The translations under genes and the position numbers were made by a program. The notes beneath the pieces are model-generated. The model was given only the letters and a program-made list of their open reading frames with translations, did no database searches and had not been told where the DNA came from. Shown here piece by piece: positions 23,826 to 33,638 of a stretch of DNA of 64,000 nt. Origin of the DNA: Vitellaria paradoxa (Eukaryota; Streptophyta; Magnoliopsida; Ericales; Sapotaceae); contig CM034234.1 in NCBI GenBank assembly GCA_019916065.1, positions 13,932,520 to 13,996,519 on the forward strand, read 5' to 3'. The first letter of the stretch is position 1. Each line of letters begins with the position of its first letter.

Positions 23826-26800
23826 GTAAAAGAGTAATCTAAACTTATTTTGAAGCCAATGAAGGGAATGTTCTAAAAAAATTGTTTATCATTCCACTTC
23901 ATTGTTTGATTAGAGATTATCATGATTACAGGTTCCTATGACAAGGCTCAGAAAACGTGTTGCAGCCCGTTTGAAAGATTCTCAAAACACATTTGCAATG
24001 TTGACAACATTTAATGAAGTTGATATGTAAGTGAAATCTTTGTTTATGGCACTTTTGTGGTTTATGATTGGTGGCTTATTCTAAATTTTTTGTGGTTTAT
24101 GATTGGTGGCTTATTCTAAATTTTCTCAAATTTAAGTTTTGTCTATCAATAGGATTAGGAGTTGGCCAATTCAGATTGGTACTTGTTTGTGACTAATCTG
24201 GTCTATTCTAGCCAATTCTGATTGGTACTTGGTTTGTGACGCAGCGGTGGGGCATTAGATATTGGTCTTGAGATGGGACTAGCTATTGTTCTAGTAGATG
24301 AAAAAAACAAATCAAATATTTAAACCAACAAGGTTGAAATATTATTAGAGTGAAGAAAGTTTGTTGTGGGTTACATGGCTATTTGTTGAGGTAAAACAAA
24401 TCCTAACTAAGGTAAGAGTAAGACTAGTAAAGACTCGTAATTAAGACAGGACTAGAAAATACTCCTAAATAAGACAGAATTTGGAAAGACTCCTAATTAA
24501 GACAAGATTTCCTAGTTAAAATAGGAAACTATCTCTAATAATAGTAATAAATTTGAGTTAAGTCAAACTTAAACTTTAGAAACCATAAACAAGTAAAATA
24601 GGTCCTAAAAACTAATTAGAATTCTGTTACAAGTTAAACTCTATTCTTGGCCACTTTTTCTTTTGCGTGCCCTTCATAAGCGTGTAGAGTGCTATTGTTT
24701 CTACAGAATTTCGATTAGATCTTTGTTTTTATTAGTGAAAATGGCCTGCCTAGTTAGTTAAAGCAGGATATTGACTGTTGAAGGATGTGATTGTATATGC
24801 TTATTTTAATTTTAAGTTTGAAATGTGAATTTGACAGTGTTACTTGTTAGGAATTGTTCAAGGTTGACTTCACCAGTATAAGTTTTACTTATTGGTTAAG
24901 AGATCTAGGGTCAGCTCAGTATTGGGTGTTCTGGTCCACCTAACGTCTCAACCTAGGAGTTTTTGGACGTCCTGGGCCGATTGATTGCTACTCTTTTTAA
25001 AGATCAAGGGCCAGATTTTGGTGTGCTAAAAAATATGATCTTGAAGATATTCAATTAAATAATTTTGTTTATCTTCATATAGTTGGCTTGCCACTTATGA
25101 TAAAAGTTGGTAGTTGTACCATTTACTTTTTAACTTGATGCTTCTTGCAGGACCAATTTGATGAAACTCCGTTCTGAATACAAGGATGCTTTTGTTGAAA
25201 AGCATGGAGTCAAGTTGGGTCTAATGTCTGGGTTTGTGAAGGTGTGTAACAAGTCTCTGGCTTGTATTTCTAAAATGTAGCATGGTCAAAGACATGCTCA
25301 TACATGTGTGCTTGGCATGTGGCACATGCACTGGTCAAAGACATGCTCAAACATGTATGCTTGGCATGCGGCTCATGCACAGCTAAATTTAGTAAGATAT
25401 TTATGAGTTGTTGCCTCAAATTTCAGGCTGCTGTTAGTGGGCTCCAGAATCAACCCATTATCAATGCTGTAATTGATGGAGATGATATCATATACAGGGA
25501 CTATATAGACATTAGCATAGCCGTTGGCACTCCCAAGGTTTGTGAAATTTTGTTTGACTTGGAATGATCAACTTACAAAATAGTGAATGTGATGAGGATG
25601 TAGCTTTAAATTAAATTGAAGACATCTCCCTTGGATTTTTTGGAAATGGTCATTATAATAAATATAGATTGTTGCTCTTGATATCTAGGAATGAACTAAT
25701 AAACATTGTCATGATACTATGTTCTTAAAAGAATTTAGGGCTTGTTTTAAATAGCATGTTTCTAGTTAAACTTGTATGATCTGGTATTTTTGGCCCTTCT
25801 GTTTCCAAATTGATTCTTTGCATTCACAACTAGTTTTATTAGTTTGGGTGCCATTCTTTTTTTGGCTTAAAAGCTGGCTTTTTTAACCAGAAAGTAAAAT
25901 AAAGTAAGGTTTTTGGTAACTTTGTTTGTTCTTTTCACCTTTTTTAGTTCATTTGTGAAGAGCAAAAACTGAAATGCATGTTGGTAGTTGTGAAAAGCAA
26001 CACAGATTTGTGAAAAGCAACGAACATAGTTTACTTTTGTTTTTGTTTTTTTAAATAAAACAATAAAAACCTGGCTATTTTTAGAAGGTACCCAAACCAA
26101 ATCTGTGTTATATAACTTATATTGACTTTGCCATGCATGTTGGTTGGTCTGTCTGGTGGTTAGATCCATTTGATCCCCTAATCTAGGGACATATCTTACA
26201 AAATTTCAAGGGTTGAAAGCATTCTGATCATTAATTTAGAAAAATGAAGTTCCCTGAAATGCAGCATGTCTGGCACATCTTTGTCTGAGAGGGAGGATAT
26301 TTTTCTCAAGGTGCCGTGTTTATGTTGCACACATTGGACGTACTTTGTGGATACTACTAGACTTGTCAAACACCCCTGGGTCTATCTAGGTTCCGTTTGT
26401 TTACTCATGTTATGGGAAAATATTTTTCAAAAACATGAATGAAAGTGTATTCTGCAAAAACATTTTAAGTTGAAACAAATGGAGCCTAAAATTAAAAAAA
26501 AAAAAAAAAAATTCGTTTGTTGGGTGATATGTCTTTCACATCTCAAATCACTTCCTAAGTATGGATGGAAGGATACAACACTTGTTTTAGACAAATTTGA
26601 CATCATGCACGTGGCACCCATAAATCAAGAGTGCAATAGGCACTTTTGATATGGGACACACAAAATTGTGAAGGAAAAACTATGATTGGAAAGTAGTATC
26701 AGTAGTATATATTATTATACTCTAAAATGATCTTGGTGAACTCCGGCGTCCATATTATAAAATTTTTGATTTTGAAATCTAGATAACCATGAAGCTGTAG

Positions 26801-28011
26801 AATTGGTAAACTTATAATATTATATTTAAACGATTGATCAGTTTGGCCCCGATAACATGGACTTGGCTCGACCTGACTAGATTCGACCAAATGCACATCC
26901 CTACTTGGAACGATATGTGGGCTTTACTTCATATGCAATGAAGCAATCTTGAGTTTTTGATTTTTTTTAGAATGTCCTAGTGAGTGAAAATTGACTTGAT
27001 TTGTAAAGCCACATTTTGCAGGATTATCACCAGAAAAAAAACCTTGGAAATTCTAGTGTAATGGATCTTACATGTATACCATGGGAACTGTTGCCATGCA
27101 TCGGTCTAGTCTTGTGTCTATGTTCTCTTTGTTGCTGTGCCACTTAGGCTTCATTCATTTTGAAAAAACTATCCGTATGAGTTGCAAAGATATCATCTGT
27201 TTGCATTGCTGGTGACTGGTTTAGTTGTAAGCTACTGCCAGTAACTTAGTCTAATTAAATGAGTCAAAGTTGCATTAACTTCTTGATATGCTTGATTCAA
27301 CAGTGGACCCCCCTTCTTTTGTTGTCTTCTGGCTCATGTTAATTGCTTGCTGATTAACACTAATGGGTAATGCCTTAAATTAGATAGATGAAAACACAAA
27401 TTTGCTTGGCATTTCAACTCTATACTGATATCTTGTGGTGCCCCCACTCTTCAGGGTCTTGTAGTTCCAGTTATCCGCAATGCTGATAAGATGAATTTTG
27501 CGGACATAGAGAAGGAGATCAATACCCTTGCTAAGAAGGCTAACGACGGAACTATATCGATTGATGAGATGGCTGGAGGTTCATTCACAATTTCTAATGG
27601 TGGTGTTTATGGAAGCCTCTTAAGCACCCCCATTATTAACCCCCCTCAGGTATGATCCTCTGTTGTAAACCCCTTCTCTCGATCTCAAATTGGCGCTTGT
27701 GTGCTCTATCCCTTTTTTAAGTTGACAGAAAAGTGGGTAGTTTGGTTGCTTTGCTTGTCCATTTTATTTGATATTCAACTATGCGGTCAGCATCTCACCC
27801 AATTGGACATTTTTTACAGTCTGCAATCTTGGGTATGCATTCAATAGTTTCCCGTCCGATGGTAGTTGGAGGCAATATAGTTCCAAGACCGATGATGTAC
27901 ATTGCCTTGACATATGACCACCGGCTGATCGATGGGAGAGAGGCAGTGTTTTTCCTTCGCCGTATCAAGGATGTGGTTGAGGATCCTCGGAGGTTGCTCC
28001 TTGATATATGA
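16915..28011 (+). CDS. DLST: 2-oxoglutarate dehydrogenase E2 (dihydrolipoyl succinyltransferase), mitochondrial
   Basis: E2 core of the mitochondrial 2-oxoglutarate dehydrogenase complex (TCA cycle). It transfers the succinyl group from the lipoyl arm to CoA. Fourteen exons keep phase: 16915-16965, 17076-17150, 19472-19544, 19644-19671, 21832-21902, 22972-23046, 23148-23203, 23306-23350, 23460-23750, 23932-24026, 25151-25241, 25427-25537, 27455-27649, 27820-28011. They give 482 residues; plant homologues are about 465-470. Residues 1 to about 95 form an Arg/Ser-rich mitochondrial targeting region. A lipoyl domain covers about 100-173, with the lipoylation site ETDKV at K143. A Pro/Lys/Ala-rich hinge (about 180-250) carries no clear E1/E3-binding domain, as in other 2-oxoglutarate E2s. 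The catalytic domain (about 255-482) contains [10 protein letters not shown], with H453 and D457 as active residues. Exon 3 could instead begin at 19484, four codons shorter and in the same frame. All introns are GT-AG. Several introns carry transposons (17.9-19.1, 19.9-20.5, 20.8-21.6, 25.8-26.5 kb). Confidence 0.95.
17866..19078. mobile_element. Outer G-tract element in E2 intron 2, interrupted
   Basis: The left part begins GGTGGCGGACCTAGGATTTT and continues with poly-G stretches (17889-17907, 17996-18003). The right part after 18904 carries AATTAAGGGGGGGGGCACAT (19032-19051) and ends in a CTCCTTGCCTC-type sequence. Dispersed plant elements beginning GGCGGAnCCAGGATTT with G-runs have this layout. 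The inner element at 18232-18895 separates the two halves. Boundaries and superfamily are not certain. Confidence 0.45.
18232..18895. mobile_element. 664-bp TIR element with subterminal ATACGG arrays
   Basis: A perfect 17-bp terminal inverted repeat, CTATGAAGCACGGATAC on the left and GTATCCGTGCTTCATAG on the right, is flanked by a perfect 8-bp direct repeat ATTAAACC (18224-18231 and 18896-18903). Inside each end is a dense cluster of the hexamer ATACGG or TACGGG: about eleven in 18241-18335, and about twelve in inverted orientation (CCGTAT, GTATCC) in 18705-18890. The middle is AT-rich with no coding frame. An 8-bp duplication and repeated subterminal motifs fit a non-autonomous hAT element, although the terminal bases do not match the usual hAT start (C/T)A(A/G)NG. 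It lies in intron 2 of the E2 gene. Confidence 0.85.
19904..20477. mobile_element. hAT-like non-autonomous element in E2 intron 4
   Basis: The left end is TAGGGATGGCAATGGGTCGG. The right end, in reverse complement, is TTAGGAATGGCAACAACATG. The shared block is AGG(G/A)ATGGCAA. Flanks AACTTACT and AACTTTAA match only partly. The G-rich interior (GGGGAGAGAGAGGGGGAG) has short frames with no recognisable transposase. TAGGG ends suggest hAT. Confidence 0.5.
20775..21640 (-). mobile_element. LINE reverse-transcriptase remnant in E2 intron 4
   Basis: Read on the minus strand from about 21620, broken frames give the end of a plant non-LTR reverse transcriptase. In order these are an F(T)DDI..DETRYG active-site block, [27 protein letters not shown]...WLKW, KFYRT.IRPT.YSTECW, then H..RFGHIQCR and a C-terminal IHVADSN*FGI tail. 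Multiple frameshifts and stops mark it as dead. It lies antisense to the host gene. The 5' part of the element, including the endonuclease, is missing, as expected from 5' truncation. The order of motifs resembles plant RTE-type LINEs; the clade is inference. Confidence 0.75.
24044..24125 (+). repeat. Direct duplication in E2 intron 10
   Basis: The unit TTGTGGTTTATGATTGGTGG + CTTATTCTAAATTTT occurs twice in tandem with almost no change. A second, weaker local duplication of GATTGGTACTTG..TTTGTGAC follows at about 24173-24240. Confidence 0.85.
25285..25380 (+). repeat. ~50-bp tandem duplication in E2 intron 11
   Basis: TGGTCAAAGACATGCTCATA + CATGTGTGCTTGGCATGTGGCACATGCAC is followed directly by a second copy with a few substitutions (..CTCAAACATGTATGCTTGGCATGCGGCTCATGCAC). 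It ends about 50 bp before exon 12, so it lies near the branch-point region. Confidence 0.85.
25842..26098. mobile_element. MITE-like element in E2 intron 12
   Basis: The left end is GTTTGGGTGCCATTCTTTTT. The right end, in reverse complement, is GTTTGGGTACCTTCTAAAAA. AT-rich, non-coding; the superfamily is not certain. Confidence 0.5.
26388..26490. mobile_element. ~100-bp miniature inverted repeat in E2 intron 12
   Basis: TAGGTTCCGTTTGTTTACTC on the left mirrors AAACAAATGGAGCCTA on the right, with TTTTTCAAAAACATGAATG at the centre. It is a very short Tourist-like palindrome. Confidence 0.5.
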
Positions 28012-28086
28012 TGCAGTCGCGAGGTTTGGTCATCAGATTTTCTGGTATACTTTGGAACTAAATATACTCGTGATCCATTAAACATG

Positions 28087-28092
28087 AATAAA
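28087..28092 (+). terminator. Poly(A) signal of the E2 gene
   Basis: AATAAA lies 76 bp after the E2 stop codon, the usual distance for a short plant 3' leader, and is followed by T-rich DNA. Confidence 0.45.
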
Positions 28093-29101
28093 TGGCTAGA
28101 GGTCAAAGTTTTGTAGGGTTTTTACCATTGATTACCCTGAGTGAGTGATCCGATTTCGGCTGTCCGGGATTCACATTTGAATCCACTAACCTTGTTAAAC
28201 TACGTCTTTCAAGTTTTGCAGTTGTCCAAAAATTTTCTAATTATTGGTTTCCAAGTATGCTCTTGCTTTTTGATTGAAAATTTTTGCGGGACGATTCAAG
28301 AACACCTACTGGACAAATTTGAATTGTATTTTTTTTTGGGGGGGGGGGGGGGGAATACGTGATGGACAAATTGTACCTTGGAAGGTATTTTCTCAACCTA
28401 TAAAAAAAATGGTCTTGATATACTTGCTTTTAGGTTCCTGTGTTGGAAATTTTTTGTTCCAACGTGACCATAGAGACGAATGATACTTTTTTTTTTTTCC
28501 ATTGTCAAAGTCGCATGCTATGATAGGATAAGAGTAACGGATTTGTTGGGGAAAAAAAAGTGTAGGGGGAATAAAATTTATAATTTATGTAATTTTTGTA
28601 TGTTTAATCAAGTAAAAGTTAAAATTTGTTAGTAAATATTTATTTCGTTTAGTCGTATTTTTTTAACTAAATAAAAATAACATGAAATAAATTTGATTTT
28701 TTTTTTTACACTTTATTTTTCATTCTTATTATTATTTTTCCTTCAGAAATCCATATTCCAAACTTAGCATGAAGGAAAAAATTTTCTGTATCTTATTTGA
28801 TTTCTGAGTTTGGGGAGGAAGGGAAGTGAAAAATATTAAGGTTATGTTACACGGATTTGTGGTGGGTAAAGAAAAATGGAGATAAATATTCTGGGGAAGG
28901 ATCTGAAGTCAGCGTCAACAACCGGTCGAATTCGGAGAAGTCAGCGTCAACAGCAGTCTAATTCGGAACAAGCCCAAGAAAAGTCAGGTTTTCCGAATAA
29001 CACATACATACACCGTATCTAGGCCAAATAATACATACATACCCCGTATCTAGGTGGAAACCAATCAAGGGACAGAATAAGTATCCCAAATTTAGGATAT
29101 T
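28093..29101. other. Intergenic, no gene seen
   Basis: Contains a long G homopolymer (about 28338-28354) after a T-run. The 28880-29060 stretch has a short direct repeat (GTCAGCGTCAACA twice; CATACATACACCGTATCTAGG and CATACATACCCCGTATCTAGG). No coding support. Confidence 0.55.
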
Positions 29102-29616
29102 TAGGGTGTGTTTGGTGTACAAAAATATGGTAAAAATATCTGAAAATCTCTCTTATATTTTTACATATTCGTATCTTTTCGAAGTTTAGAAAAAGTTTAA
29201 TAACTTTGAAAAAAAAAAGTTAATAACTAGAATTTGATTAATCAAATAATAATTTTTTTTAATCATTCTCATCATGGGCTCCTAAGCTATCGAGTGACAT
29301 TTGTTTTGATTATTTTTTCTCGAGTCGTAGAAATTATTCTAACGGATTGTAAAAATTGTTTCGATAGATTCTTACAGTTAACTTTCATGCAAACCGTTTG
29401 TCTAAACGGATTATAGAAATCATTTCGACAGATTGTAATGCAAAGAATCCATAATTGATACAAAATTTTAAATCCATTCAAACAGAAATCTAATATATCG
29501 AAACGGGAATCTTACTGTTCATCTCTAAAAAAGCTATTTGAGATGTGTGCATCAAACGCAAAAAATTTTCTCAAATTACATTTTATCTCATTTTTTATCA
29601 CTTCAAACACATCCTT
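29102..29616. mobile_element. MITE, family A, inverted copy
   Basis: The left end is TAGGGTGTGTTTGGTGTACA. The right end, in reverse complement, is TAAGGATGTGTTTGAAGTGA. It matches the 6399-6878 copy in reverse orientation: its right side (TTTTATCTCA..TTATCACTTCAAACAC) mirrors that copy's left side (GTGATAAAAAGTAAGATAAA). Two copies with similar interiors support a real family. Confidence 0.6.
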
Positions 29617-30689
29617 AATTACTTAATTAACTAAATGTTCATCATATTCATATTTTAGGTTTAGCTGTAATTACAATGGATTAGATAAGGAAATGAAAGA
29701 GGAGTACGATGTTTACAATTGGATTAGATAAGGAACTGGAAGAGGAATACAATGATAGTTTCGTGACATTGTTGTAAGAACCTTTAAATCTAATTAAATG
29801 TATTTATAATTTTTAATTAAAAATAAATATATTTAAATCGTTAAATTTTAATACATTAATTCTTATAACGAGTTATCAAATTGACATAATATTAAAAAAA
29901 ATGAGATAATAAGTAATTCCTATCTATATATTATTCAAACGATAGCAGAGGCTGAGATTTGATCCCCAGGCTCTAGGTTGAGACTAGGCTAATTACCCCT
30001 AGAAGTGGAGCTATCAATAACTTGGAAAAGTACTTGATCTAACATCTGCAAGACAACTTGCCACTTACTAGTGAGTCCGTGGGAAGGGTGATCCGCGAGG
30101 AGTTTTGTTAAGTCGATTTTTTTTATTTTTTATTTTTCTCTTTTATGTTTGGTAACTTTTAAATATATTATTTATATTTCTAAAAAAAAAAAACTTAAAA
30201 CTTGAAAAACTCACGTGCAGTGAAAAAAAAAATTTAATTTTTTTTTTCAGTACAAACTCTCTCATTTTTAAGGATTTTTATAATTTTTTTTAAATATGCA
30301 TAACATATTTTAAAAAATCAAATTTTAATTTCGGAAAAAGAAGCAAAAAAAAAAAAAAAAGTTAACTTATTTTCTTACGTAATGTGGGGACAGAAATATA
30401 CTAGAAAAGTGTGATATGAAAATTTTTTTCCATGCACTTGCCAAGCATATATTGCTTATTTGGAGCGCCTAATTTGAAATAAATAAATAAATAAAATGTA
30501 GACAAATTTTGTATTGTTAGATATTTGATGTGTTTCTTAAAAATATAAAAAAAATAGTAAAAGTTGGATAAAATTAGAGAAAATTGGTAAAAGTTAAAAA
30601 AAATTAAAAATTTTTCACGTGAAAAACATTTAAAATTTTAAAAAAATTAAAAATATTTAGCCAGATTTGACAATACTCCTAACCCACAC
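29617..30689. other. Intergenic, no gene seen
   Basis: AT-rich. A slightly GC-richer stretch near 29945-30110 (GATCCCCAGGCTCTAGG, GGTGATCCGCGAGGAG) has no recognised product or RNA structure. Confidence 0.5.
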
Positions 30690-31115
30690 ATGGGGATGTT
30701 TGGTGCAATTAAAATCGTTGAAAATCTCTAAAATTTTTTTGACACATTTTTACTTATCGTATTTCGTGAAGTTTTTATAAATTTATATATATCTACATAT
30801 CACAATAATTTTTTACAAATCTAATAAATTTTTTACAAATTTCAATAACATTCCATGAATCCCAATAATTTTTCTATAAATCTCAAAAATTTTTCAATAA
30901 CATTAAATAAATTCTGATATAAAACCGTTCTGACGGACCTAAAAAAATTGTTTGAACGGTTTTTTCTCCAAAAAACTGATACAAAAATAAAAAAATTTTC
31001 ATTATTTATCTCTGAAAAATGTAATTTGGTGGTTGTGTACCAAACATTAAAAAATTCGTTAAACCATATTTTTTGTTATTTTTAGTTATTTTTTGTCACA
31101 TCAAACGCACTCATG
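30690..31115. mobile_element. Diverged MITE, probably family A
   Basis: The left end is GGGGATGTTTGGTGCAATTA and the right end TTTTTGTCACATCAAACGCA. Interior blocks (GAAAATCTCTAAAATT, CTGACGGACC, TTTATCTCTGAAAAATG, TGTACCAAACAT) resemble the 6399 and 29102 copies. The GTGTACCAAACAT near 31035 suggests one copy partly overlapping another. Confidence 0.4.
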
Positions 31116-31158
31116 ATAGTAACTTCGATACCACATCATCCTTACAAATAGTCCCAAT

Positions 31159-31302
31159 AAGATTACTTTCCTATAGGAGTGTCGTAACTCAGTTGACGAG
31201 TTTTTATTCGGTCTCCTTACTTGTCTGGGTTCGACCCCAGACTTATCCCAAATCCTGCTTACCAATCAAAAAAAAAAAAAAAAAAGAAAGATTACTTTCC
31301 TA
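31159..31302 (+). mobile_element. tRNA-derived SINE with 15-bp target duplication
   Basis: Body at 31174-31287. It has an A-box-like GTAACTCAGTTGACGAG, a B-box GGGTTCGACCCC about 35 bp later, and a terminal poly(A) run of about 18. These are the RNA polymerase III promoter parts of a tRNA-derived SINE. A perfect 15-bp direct repeat AAGATTACTTTCCTA (31159-31173 and 31288-31302) flanks it. The perfect duplication indicates a fairly recent insertion. Confidence 0.85.
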
Positions 31303-32870
31303 CCGTGTGAGAGATTAATCTAGTAATAATGGCAATTGGCGTGATTAAAGTAGAATAAGGAATAGTCGTTTATTTGGACCGCCAGAGCAATAAAAAGTAG
31401 AGTGCTCAGCAACTTCCTTCCTCGCCCTCCCCCCAAATACATGCGCTTGGAAATTAAAGACTTTTTGCCCCGGTCCCAAAGTCATCGTCTCCGTCTATAT
31501 CCATACATATGTCTACCGCCCACCACGCCATGACTGGTGACCAGCTGACGCAATGAATGGAATTATTCTCGACTTATTTGTGCGAGAACGTTGTTCATTA
31601 ATATTATAATATTAATATATTATTATTATTATTATTATTATTATAATTAACATTTTATCACTTTGTATATATGCATAATGTGTGCCCTTCCAGGGAAACA
31701 AACAAAAAATTTGCCAAACTTGCCGCCAGTCAGCCCGCCATCCACCCAGCCCCTGCTTGCCCTTTATTTTATATATATATATATATATCATGTGTTTAGA
31801 GTGGTAAAAAAATAAGATAAAATGAAAAAAATTATGAATTTATAATTTGTGTAGTGAGATAAAAAGTGAATAATTTTTAAAAATTTTTAAAAATTTATAA
31901 TAAATTAAACTGAGTCATATTTGTCCCTGCATAAATAATGGTACATGCCTTGCTTAATTTTTGAATTATTTCACCCAAAAAAATAATTAAAAAAATAAAA
32001 TCTTTAAATAAACCAACGTGCCATTTCACGTGTCATCTGCCACCCACTTTTTTTTCCCCTCACTAACAGTGGATTGAATGGGAAATGGGTCGAAAAAAAT
32101 TTAGAATTTGTTCGAGAGTTATTTTAAGAAGAAAAAATGATAAGAAAAGCGGGTGCTAAAATTTAAAAAATATTATTCTCTTAAAAGTGAAGAGAAATAA
32201 AAAAAAATTGAGAAAAGTTAATTATTGAAACATTTAAAATGACATATTCACTCATAAAATAAAAATAAAAAAAATAAAATTACAGACATATCTTAAGATA
32301 ATAAATTGACGATCTTTCAACCTTTTAAAAGATTTAATAGTAAAATAATAATATATAATTTTTTTTTCCTTTCATTTCTTTTCAATTCACAAAAATTATT
32401 ATCTTTTTTTTTTCTTAATTTTACAAGCAAATAGAAGGAAAATATTACCATTTTTCTTCTTCTTTTTTTTTTTTATCTCTCATAACTAATATTAATAATT
32501 TTTTTTTGTCTCCCTCTTAAACTCACAAACGGATCCTAAAGAGTATGATAGGGCATTGGGCTACCATATTTATTTATTTATTTATTTTACCGTACCCATT
32601 TGAACCAATTACAAGTTATGTGGCAGTAAACCTGCCAACCGATGGACCGGTGTACCTCACCTGCCTCCCACCTTCCTCATTAGAATCCCCACCTTATAAA
32701 TGGACGGTCAGGATGTCACCAAAAATTATTCTACTTTGACAAGACTCATATAGTCACCCGCATGGATAAATACCAGCAACCCCCAACCTTTACTCTTTCC
32801 ACCTCCACCAAAAGTCTTAGAGGGGACGGAGCTAGGCTGCTGCCCTTGAGTTCACCTTCATTCTCTCTCT
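31303..32870. other. Intergenic DNA upstream of the VQ gene
   Basis: Contains an (ATT)n tract at about 31618-31643 and a (TA)n tract at 31771-31788. A likely Tourist-type element covers about 32107-32537: left GAATTTGTTCGAGAGTTATT; right, in reverse complement, GGATCCGTTTGTGAGTTTAA. It resembles the 13670-14435 element. The last ~300 bp are GC-richer and probably the VQ promoter. No other gene seen. Confidence 0.5.
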
Positions 32871-32871
32871 A

Positions 32872-32878
32872 TATATAA
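32872..32878 (+). promoter_or_regulatory. TATA box of the VQ gene
   Basis: TATATAA follows a C/T-rich stretch (TTCATTCTCTCTCT) and lies 50 bp upstream of the ATG. The adjoining (TA)n run makes the exact box uncertain. Confidence 0.5.
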
Positions 32879-32927
32879 CATATATATATATATATATCTT
32901 TTCTTATATGCACGTACGCATATAGGC

Positions 32928-33638
32928 ATGAGCGAGACCATACCAAGTAGTCGATCTGGAGAGCCATGGGCGCAATTCTACCAGCACAACAACATTTCTG
33001 CTCAGGCAACGGCACCTGCCGGTGATGGCCGAGTCATGTTCGGCGGTGGTGGAGACTCTGACACGACCACGATGGTCGCCGCCGCCACCACCAACGTGTC
33101 TTCATCTTGCAGCAGTCCTCGTGGCTCCTCCGCCGCCGCCGCTCAACTACTGAACCCGGACGGCCGCGTTTCGAAACCCGTCCGAAGGCGGTCGAGGGCT
33201 TCCCGGAGGACTCCGACCACCCTACTCAACACCGACACCAGCAACTTCCGGGCCATGGTTCAACAGTTCACCGGCGGTCCCACCGCACCAGCGGGGTCGC
33301 ACCACCCACCACCGCCGCCGGCGAACTTCAACTTCGGGCTCGGAATCTCCCGTCAACAAATTGTCAACCCGTCTACCGCGGTGGTCATGGTGCCTAATTC
33401 CGACGTATATCATCGTCTTCCTCTTCATATTCATCAACAACAGCATCAGCAACAACAGCAGCAGCTGTTTCAGCATCATCGAGGTCATGGTGATATTAGT
33501 TTCCTCCAGAGGCTTGCCACCTCCAACTCCAACAGATCCACCGCGGAAATGGACGCGGCAGTGGCCGCCGGCGGTGGGTTTTCTTCGGCGCCGCCGCCAT
33601 CCACCGAAAACAACAGCAGCATTAATTACATGTTTTGA
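32928..33638 (+). CDS. VQ22: VQ motif protein, JAV1/VQ22-like
   Basis: Intronless gene of 236 residues. The VQ motif is FRAMVQQFTG at residues 107-116 (FxxxVQxhTG), the short segment by which VQ proteins bind WRKY transcription factors. It is preceded by a basic stretch, RRRSRASRRTPTTLLNTDTS (residues 86-105), which resembles Arabidopsis VQ22/JAV1. That protein is a repressor of jasmonate-triggered defence degraded on wounding; transfer of the role to this gene is inference. Flanks are low-complexity: Ala/Ser/Gly runs before residue 75, a Pro run (about 126-131), and a His/Gln-rich block HIHQQQHQQQQQQLFQHH at about 167-184. The length and intronless structure are normal for the family. Codon use is GC-rich compared with the surroundings. 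It probably acts in the nucleus. The ATG gives the conserved start context and follows the TATA box by 50 bp. Confidence 0.9.
   Translation: MSETIPSSRSGEPWAQFYQHNNISAQATAPAGDGRVMFGGGGDSDTTTMVAAATTNVSSSCSSPRGSSAAAAQLLNPDGRVSKPVRRRSRASRRTPTTLLNTDTSNFRAMVQQFTGGPTAPAGSHHPPPPPANFNFGLGISRQQIVNPSTAVVMVPNSDVYHRLPLHIHQQQHQQQQQQLFQHHRGHGDISFLQRLATSNSNRSTAEMDAAVAAGGGFSSAPPPSTENNSSINYMF

Noticed and set aside
32735..32740. W-box core TTGAC upstream of the VQ gene
   Set aside because: It is followed by A, not C or T, so it is not a full TTGACY site. A single 5-mer is expected by chance.
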